The notes under the pieces: model-generated
Database searches by the model: none
Told to the model about the DNA's origin: nothing
The model's input: the letters and a program-made list of their open reading frames with translations, nothing else
Part shown: positions 52,360-55,141 of the stretch, in pieces
How the letters are laid out: the number at the start of each line of letters is the position of its first letter
How positions within the stretch are numbered: position 1 is the stretch's first letter
Assembly: GCA_964636885.1 (NCBI GenBank)
Contig: CAZWVA010000009.1
Coordinates: 1 to 55,141 of the forward strand
Source: CAZWVA01 sp964636885
GTDB lineage: Bacteria > Desulfobacterota_D > UBA1144 > Nemesobacterales > CSP1-2
Direction of reading: 5' to 3'
DNA length: 55,141 bases
Position numbers and translations under genes: made by a program

Positions 52360-53406
52360 TTAGGAATGTGAAACCCTTTTCTCACTCTTTTCACTCAACC
52401 GCTTAGCCTTCTCCGCCTCGAAGACCTCTTTATTGATCTTGAGTCCCAGGCCAAGACCGAGATCGGAAAGCTTCTCCTTTATCTCCAGCAATGAACGTTT
52501 GCCAAAGTTTTCGAGATTTAAAAGCTCTTCCTCCGTTTTTTGAATTAAATCCCCCGCGAATCCTATCCCAGCCTTCCTCAGGCAATTCAGAGATCTAGCC
52601 GAGAGATCCAACTCCTCTATAGAGGTAAAAAGAACGTCCTCCGTGCCACTTATCTCCTTCTCCTCTTCAACATGAGATACCTTATCCACCTCCCTCTCAT
52701 CGAAATTTATGAACACCGTAAGCTGATGCTTTAGGATCTTTGCCGCATAGGCAAGCGCATCCTCTGGAAGGATCGTTCCGTTTGTCCAAATCTCAAGCGT
52801 AAGCCTTTGATAGTCCGTTCGCCTTCCAACCCTTGCGTTTGTAACCGTATAATTCACCTTTCTTATAGGAGAGAAAAGAGCATCTATTGGAATAACCCCT
52901 ATCGATCTCTGTACGTCCCCTCTCCTCTCCACGGGCTGATAGCCCTGACCCATCTCGGCTGTCATCTCCATCTCAAGCTTTGCCCCCTCAGAAAGCGTAG
53001 CTATATGGTGATCCGGATTGAGGATCTCAACTTGATGTCCAGTTATGATATCGCCTGCTTTAACATCGCATTCTCCGGCGGCGCTGATTCTTAGGACCTG
53101 AGGTTCGTAGGTATGCATTTTAAGTTCGATACCCTTTAGATTCAAAATAATCTCTGTAACGTCCTCTTTGACACCGGGTATCGTGGAAAACTCATGAAGC
53201 ACACCCTCTATTTTAATCGAGGTAATAGCAGGACCCTGAATGGAGGAAAGAAGCACCCTTCTTAAAGCGTTTCCAAGGGTTATCCCATAGCCGCGCTCAA
53301 GCGGCTCACATATGAACTTCCCGTAAAAGGCGTTGGAAACCCTTTCGTCTTTTTCGAGTTTTTTTGGTCTTATAAGATCCTGCCAGTTTCTCTGAAAATC
53401 CTTCAA
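52360..53406 (-). CDS. rpoA: DNA-directed RNA polymerase subunit alpha
   Basis: 348 aa. The N-terminal dimerisation domain has the canonical EPLERGYGITLGNALRRVLL near 33-52 and GAAITSIKIEGV-like segment near 58. After a linker at about 233-253 the alpha-CTD carries LDLSARSLNCLRKAGI and LNLENFGKRSLLEIKEKL, which bind UP elements and activators. A charged tail ends in KRVSHS. It sits between rpsD and rplQ, the usual order. AGGGAGG precedes the ATG. Confidence 0.98.
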   Translation of the reverse strand: MKDFQRNWQDLIRPKKLEKDERVSNAFYGKFICEPLERGYGITLGNALRRVLLSSIQGPAITSIKIEGVLHEFSTIPGVKEDVTEIILNLKGIELKMHTYEPQVLRISAAGECDVKAGDIITGHQVEILNPDHHIATLSEGAKLEMEMTAEMGQGYQPVERRGDVQRSIGVIPIDALFSPIRKVNYTVTNARVGRRTDYQRLTLEIWTNGTILPEDALAYAAKILKHQLTVFINFDEREVDKVSHVEEEKEISGTEDVLFTSIEELDLSARSLNCLRKAGIGFAGDLIQKTEEELLNLENFGKRSLLEIKEKLSDLGLGLGLKINKEVFEAEKAKRLSEKSEKRVSHS

Positions 53407-53466
53407 CTTGCCTCCCTCCCTTTTATTGTAATCTGGTACAAGTAATTGACTCTTAAGGCTGAAAAA

Positions 53467-54099
53467 CTATACCCTTGAATAAAACTCAACGATCAATTGC
53501 TCCTCTATAGGAATGGTGACATCCTCCCTATCAGGCAGCCTTTTTACCACCCCTTTATAGTGTTCCCTATCGAGCTCGAGCCAATCCGGAAACCCCCTTC
53601 TCGCAAGACCTTCGAGTGACATATTGACCCTATCCATCTTTCTACCCTTCTCCGTTATTTCGATAACGTCACCTACCCCTACCTGGTAAGAGGGGATATC
53701 CACCTTTCTACCGTTTACAAGAACATGACCGTGGCGAACCAATTGTCGAGCTTCCTTTCTTGAGCTTGAAAAACCAAGGCGGTATACGGTGTTATCGAGC
53801 CTTCTTTCAAGCAGAGAGATGAGAAGCTTACCTGTAACGCCCTTAACACGAGAAGCCTTTTCAAAGTACCTGTTAAATTGCCTTTCGGTAAGACCATAGA
53901 TACGTTTTACCTTCTGCTTCTCTCTCAGCCTTATTCCGAACTCAGAAAACTTAGAACGGAGTCGACCATGTTCACCCGGAGATTGATCGGGCCTTTTCTC
54001 AATAGCACATTTCTCTGTATAGCACCTCTCGCCCTTCAGAAACAGCTTCATGCCTTCTCTTCTACAAAGCCTACAAACGGAGCCTCTGTATCTTGACAC
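53467..54099 (-). CDS. rpsD: 30S ribosomal protein S4 (zinc-ribbon, C+ form)
   Basis: 210 aa. The N-terminal region carries C9, C12, C26 and C31 (CRLC...CYTEKC), the intact zinc-binding C+ version. The S4 RNA-binding domain has LERRLDNTVYRLGFSSSRKEARQLVRHGHV, read in parts from about residue 96. It nucleates 30S assembly on 16S rRNA. Flanked by rpsK (46 nt upstream) and rpoA (60 nt downstream). Confidence 0.97.
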   Translation of the reverse strand: MSRYRGSVCRLCRREGMKLFLKGERCYTEKCAIEKRPDQSPGEHGRLRSKFSEFGIRLREKQKVKRIYGLTERQFNRYFEKASRVKGVTGKLLISLLERRLDNTVYRLGFSSSRKEARQLVRHGHVLVNGRKVDIPSYQVGVGDVIEITEKGRKMDRVNMSLEGLARRGFPDWLELDREHYKGVVKRLPDREDVTIPIEEQLIVEFYSRV

Positions 54100-54145
54100 T
54101 TATCGAATAACCTCCCTAATTAAATTTCCGAGATCCGCAACCGGA

Positions 54146-54529
54146 TTATACCCTTCTCCTTCCGGGTGGCCTGCAACCATTATGAGGAATCGGCGTAACG
54201 TCTCGAATCAAGGTAATCCTAAGTCCAGCGGCCTGAAGTGACCTTATCGCCGGTTCTCTTCCAGGGCCGGGCCCCTTAACATAAACGGCAACGCTCTTCA
54301 TACCGTAACTGGCGGCCTTCTTCGCAGCATCCTCTGCGGCTATCTGTGCCGCAAAAGGGGTCCCCTTTCGTGTTCCTTTAAACCCCTTCGTGCCGCCGCT
54401 TGACCAGGCTATAACGTTTCCCTGGTTATCGCTTATGGTAACTATGGTGTTGTTAAAAGTAGCCTGAATATGGGCCACCCCTTGTTCTACAAACTTTTTA
54501 CCCTTCTTACCCGTTTTTTTCTTGGCCAA
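54146..54529 (-). CDS. rpsK: 30S ribosomal protein S11
   Basis: 127 aa, standard length. ATFNNTIVTISDNQGN, WSSGGTKGFKGTRKGTPFAAQ and VKGPGPGREPAIRSLQAAGL are diagnostic, with the C-terminal TPIPHNGCRPPGRRRV. It forms part of the 30S platform. It is 14 nt after rpsM and 46 nt before rpsD. Confidence 0.98.
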   Translation of the reverse strand: MAKKKTGKKGKKFVEQGVAHIQATFNNTIVTISDNQGNVIAWSSGGTKGFKGTRKGTPFAAQIAAEDAAKKAASYGMKSVAVYVKGPGPGREPAIRSLQAAGLRITLIRDVTPIPHNGCRPPGRRRV

Positions 54530-54543
54530 TTTTTACCTCCGAA

Positions 54544-54927
54544 TTATCCCTTAGTAGCCTTTTTCTTCTTGGCAATCGCCGTGCCTCGAGGCCCTTTTCT
54601 GGTCCTTGCATTAGAACGGGTCCTTTGTCCGCGCACGGGAAGCTTAAGCCTATGCCTCATCCCCCTATAGCAACCGATCTCAATCAAACGCTTGATACTA
54701 TTCTGAACCTCTTTTCTGAGTTCACCCTCAACCGTATACTCCCTCTCTATTATATCCCTTATCTTCGCTATCTCCTGTTCGGTCAGGTCACCCGAACGCT
54801 TGTTTAAATCAACCCCAGCCTCGGTGAGTATCCTTCTAGAGGTAAAGCGCCCTATTCCGTAAATATAGGTGAGACCAACCTCGATCCTCTTATTCGGCGG
54901 GATATCCACCCCTGCAATTCTCGGCAT
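54544..54927 (-). CDS. rpsM: 30S ribosomal protein S13
   Basis: 127 aa. It begins MPRIAGVDIPPNKRIEVGLTY and has the GIGRFTSRRIL helix-turn region, YRGMRHRLKLPVRGQRT and the basic TARTRKGP-like tail (NARTRKGPRGT). It contacts the P-site tRNA and the 50S head bridge. It follows rpmJ by 11 nt with AGGAGG before the ATG. Confidence 0.98.
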   Translation of the reverse strand: MPRIAGVDIPPNKRIEVGLTYIYGIGRFTSRRILTEAGVDLNKRSGDLTEQEIAKIRDIIEREYTVEGELRKEVQNSIKRLIEIGCYRGMRHRLKLPVRGQRTRSNARTRKGPRGTAIAKKKKATKG

Positions 54928-54938
54928 ACATTTTCCTC

Positions 54939-55052
54939 CTAGCCTTGTTTTTGTTTATGCTTCTTGTTTGCACAGATTATCCGGATCGCTCCTCTTCTCT
55001 TTATTATCTTGCACTTATCACAGATCTTTTTAACCGAGCCTCTTATCTTCAA
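54939..55052 (-). CDS. rpmJ: 50S ribosomal protein L36 (C+ form)
   Basis: 37 aa reading LKIRGSVKKICDKCKIIKRR and then GAIRIICANKKHKQKQG, the complete L36 with its Zn ligands CxxC, C and H. TTG 55050-55052 gives the normal 37-residue protein, with GGTGAGGGA before it. An ATG at 55074-55076 in the same frame, overlapping the infA stop as ATGA, would add 8 residues (MIYGEGTE); the TTG is preferred because family members start at M-K-[VI]-R. Confidence 0.9.
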   Translation of the reverse strand: MKIRGSVKKICDKCKIIKRRGAIRIICANKKHKQKQG

Positions 55053-55072
55053 TTCCGTTCCCTCACCATATA

Positions 55073-55141
55073 TCATTTTTTCAATCTGTAGGTGATTCTT
55101 CCCTTTGTAAGATCGTAGGGGGAAAGCTCAACTCTCACCTT
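55073..55141 (-). CDS. infA: Translation initiation factor IF-1, C-terminal fragment
   Basis: The window ends inside the gene. The last 22 codons read KVRVELSPYDLTKGRITYRL and KK, followed by TGA 55073-55075. This is the invariant C-terminal beta-strand of IF-1 (usually VELSPYDLxxGRIxYRxK). It blocks the ribosomal A site during initiation. It precedes rpmJ in the normal order. Confidence 0.95.
   Translation of the reverse strand, partial: KVRVELSPYDLTKGRITYRLKK

Noticed and set aside
1..55141. CRISPR arrays, insertion sequences, prophage or integrase genes
   Set aside because: No repeat-spacer series, transposase, integrase or terminal inverted repeats were seen.

Overview
The window looks like a draft scaffold from a Gram-negative, probably uncultured bacterium. 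It carries a double-membrane lipid-transport operon (mlaE/F/D), an outer-membrane porin ending in Phe, a citramalate route to isoleucine, and a standard infA-rpmJ-rpsM-rpsK-rpsD-rpoA-rplQ block. Codon use is rich in AGG/AGA (Arg) and ATA (Ile). The gene content would fit a Desulfobacterota or Nitrospirota-like lineage, but that placement is inference. A run of ten N at 8552-8561 marks a scaffold join inside a gene.

Layout: 1-6658 holds the end of cysS, a convergent radical SAM gene, a small Cys/His-rich protein and the overlapping set nnrED-tsaE-lysC-cimA. 6661-11564 holds a Yip1-type membrane protein, an amylo-alpha-1,6-glucosidase interrupted by the N gap, a GT4 glycosyltransferase, a DCC-family protein and a decayed junction of two gene fragments. 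11944-15061 holds a DEAD-box helicase, an RRM protein and a DUF3943-like envelope protein. 15158-23912 is a leftward alpha-glucan/trehalose operon (treZ, GH57, treY, malQ). 23985-24855 is ssrA (tmRNA) with smpB. 24912-27446 holds a PgaB-like glycosidase, dtd, a LysM protein and an unrecognised ORF. 27481-31559 is the mla operon, led by a protein of about 24 repeats of a short aromatic-Pro motif. 31653-39938 holds alr, an orphan ViaA-like VWA protein, a DJ-1/PfpI protein, an MFS exporter, a SEC-C protein and a UbiB-like kinase.

39975-44596 is the most interesting region. A porin, a periplasmic FMN-binding protein, a multi-spanning His-containing membrane protein, ApbE (FAD:protein FMN transferase) and two related small CxC proteins sit around two identical 19-bp Fur-box-like sites. 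Each site lies just downstream of a good sigma-70 promoter. I read this as a candidate iron-repressed, flavin-based envelope electron-transfer (ferric reductase) system.

44857-51658 holds metF, ubiE, an alpha/beta-hydrolase relic, a patatin, an SDR with a degenerate active site, a stand-alone LigD phosphoesterase domain, pdxH, a small membrane protein and an LLM-family oxidoreductase. 51733-55141 is the end of the ribosomal alpha operon with its terminator.
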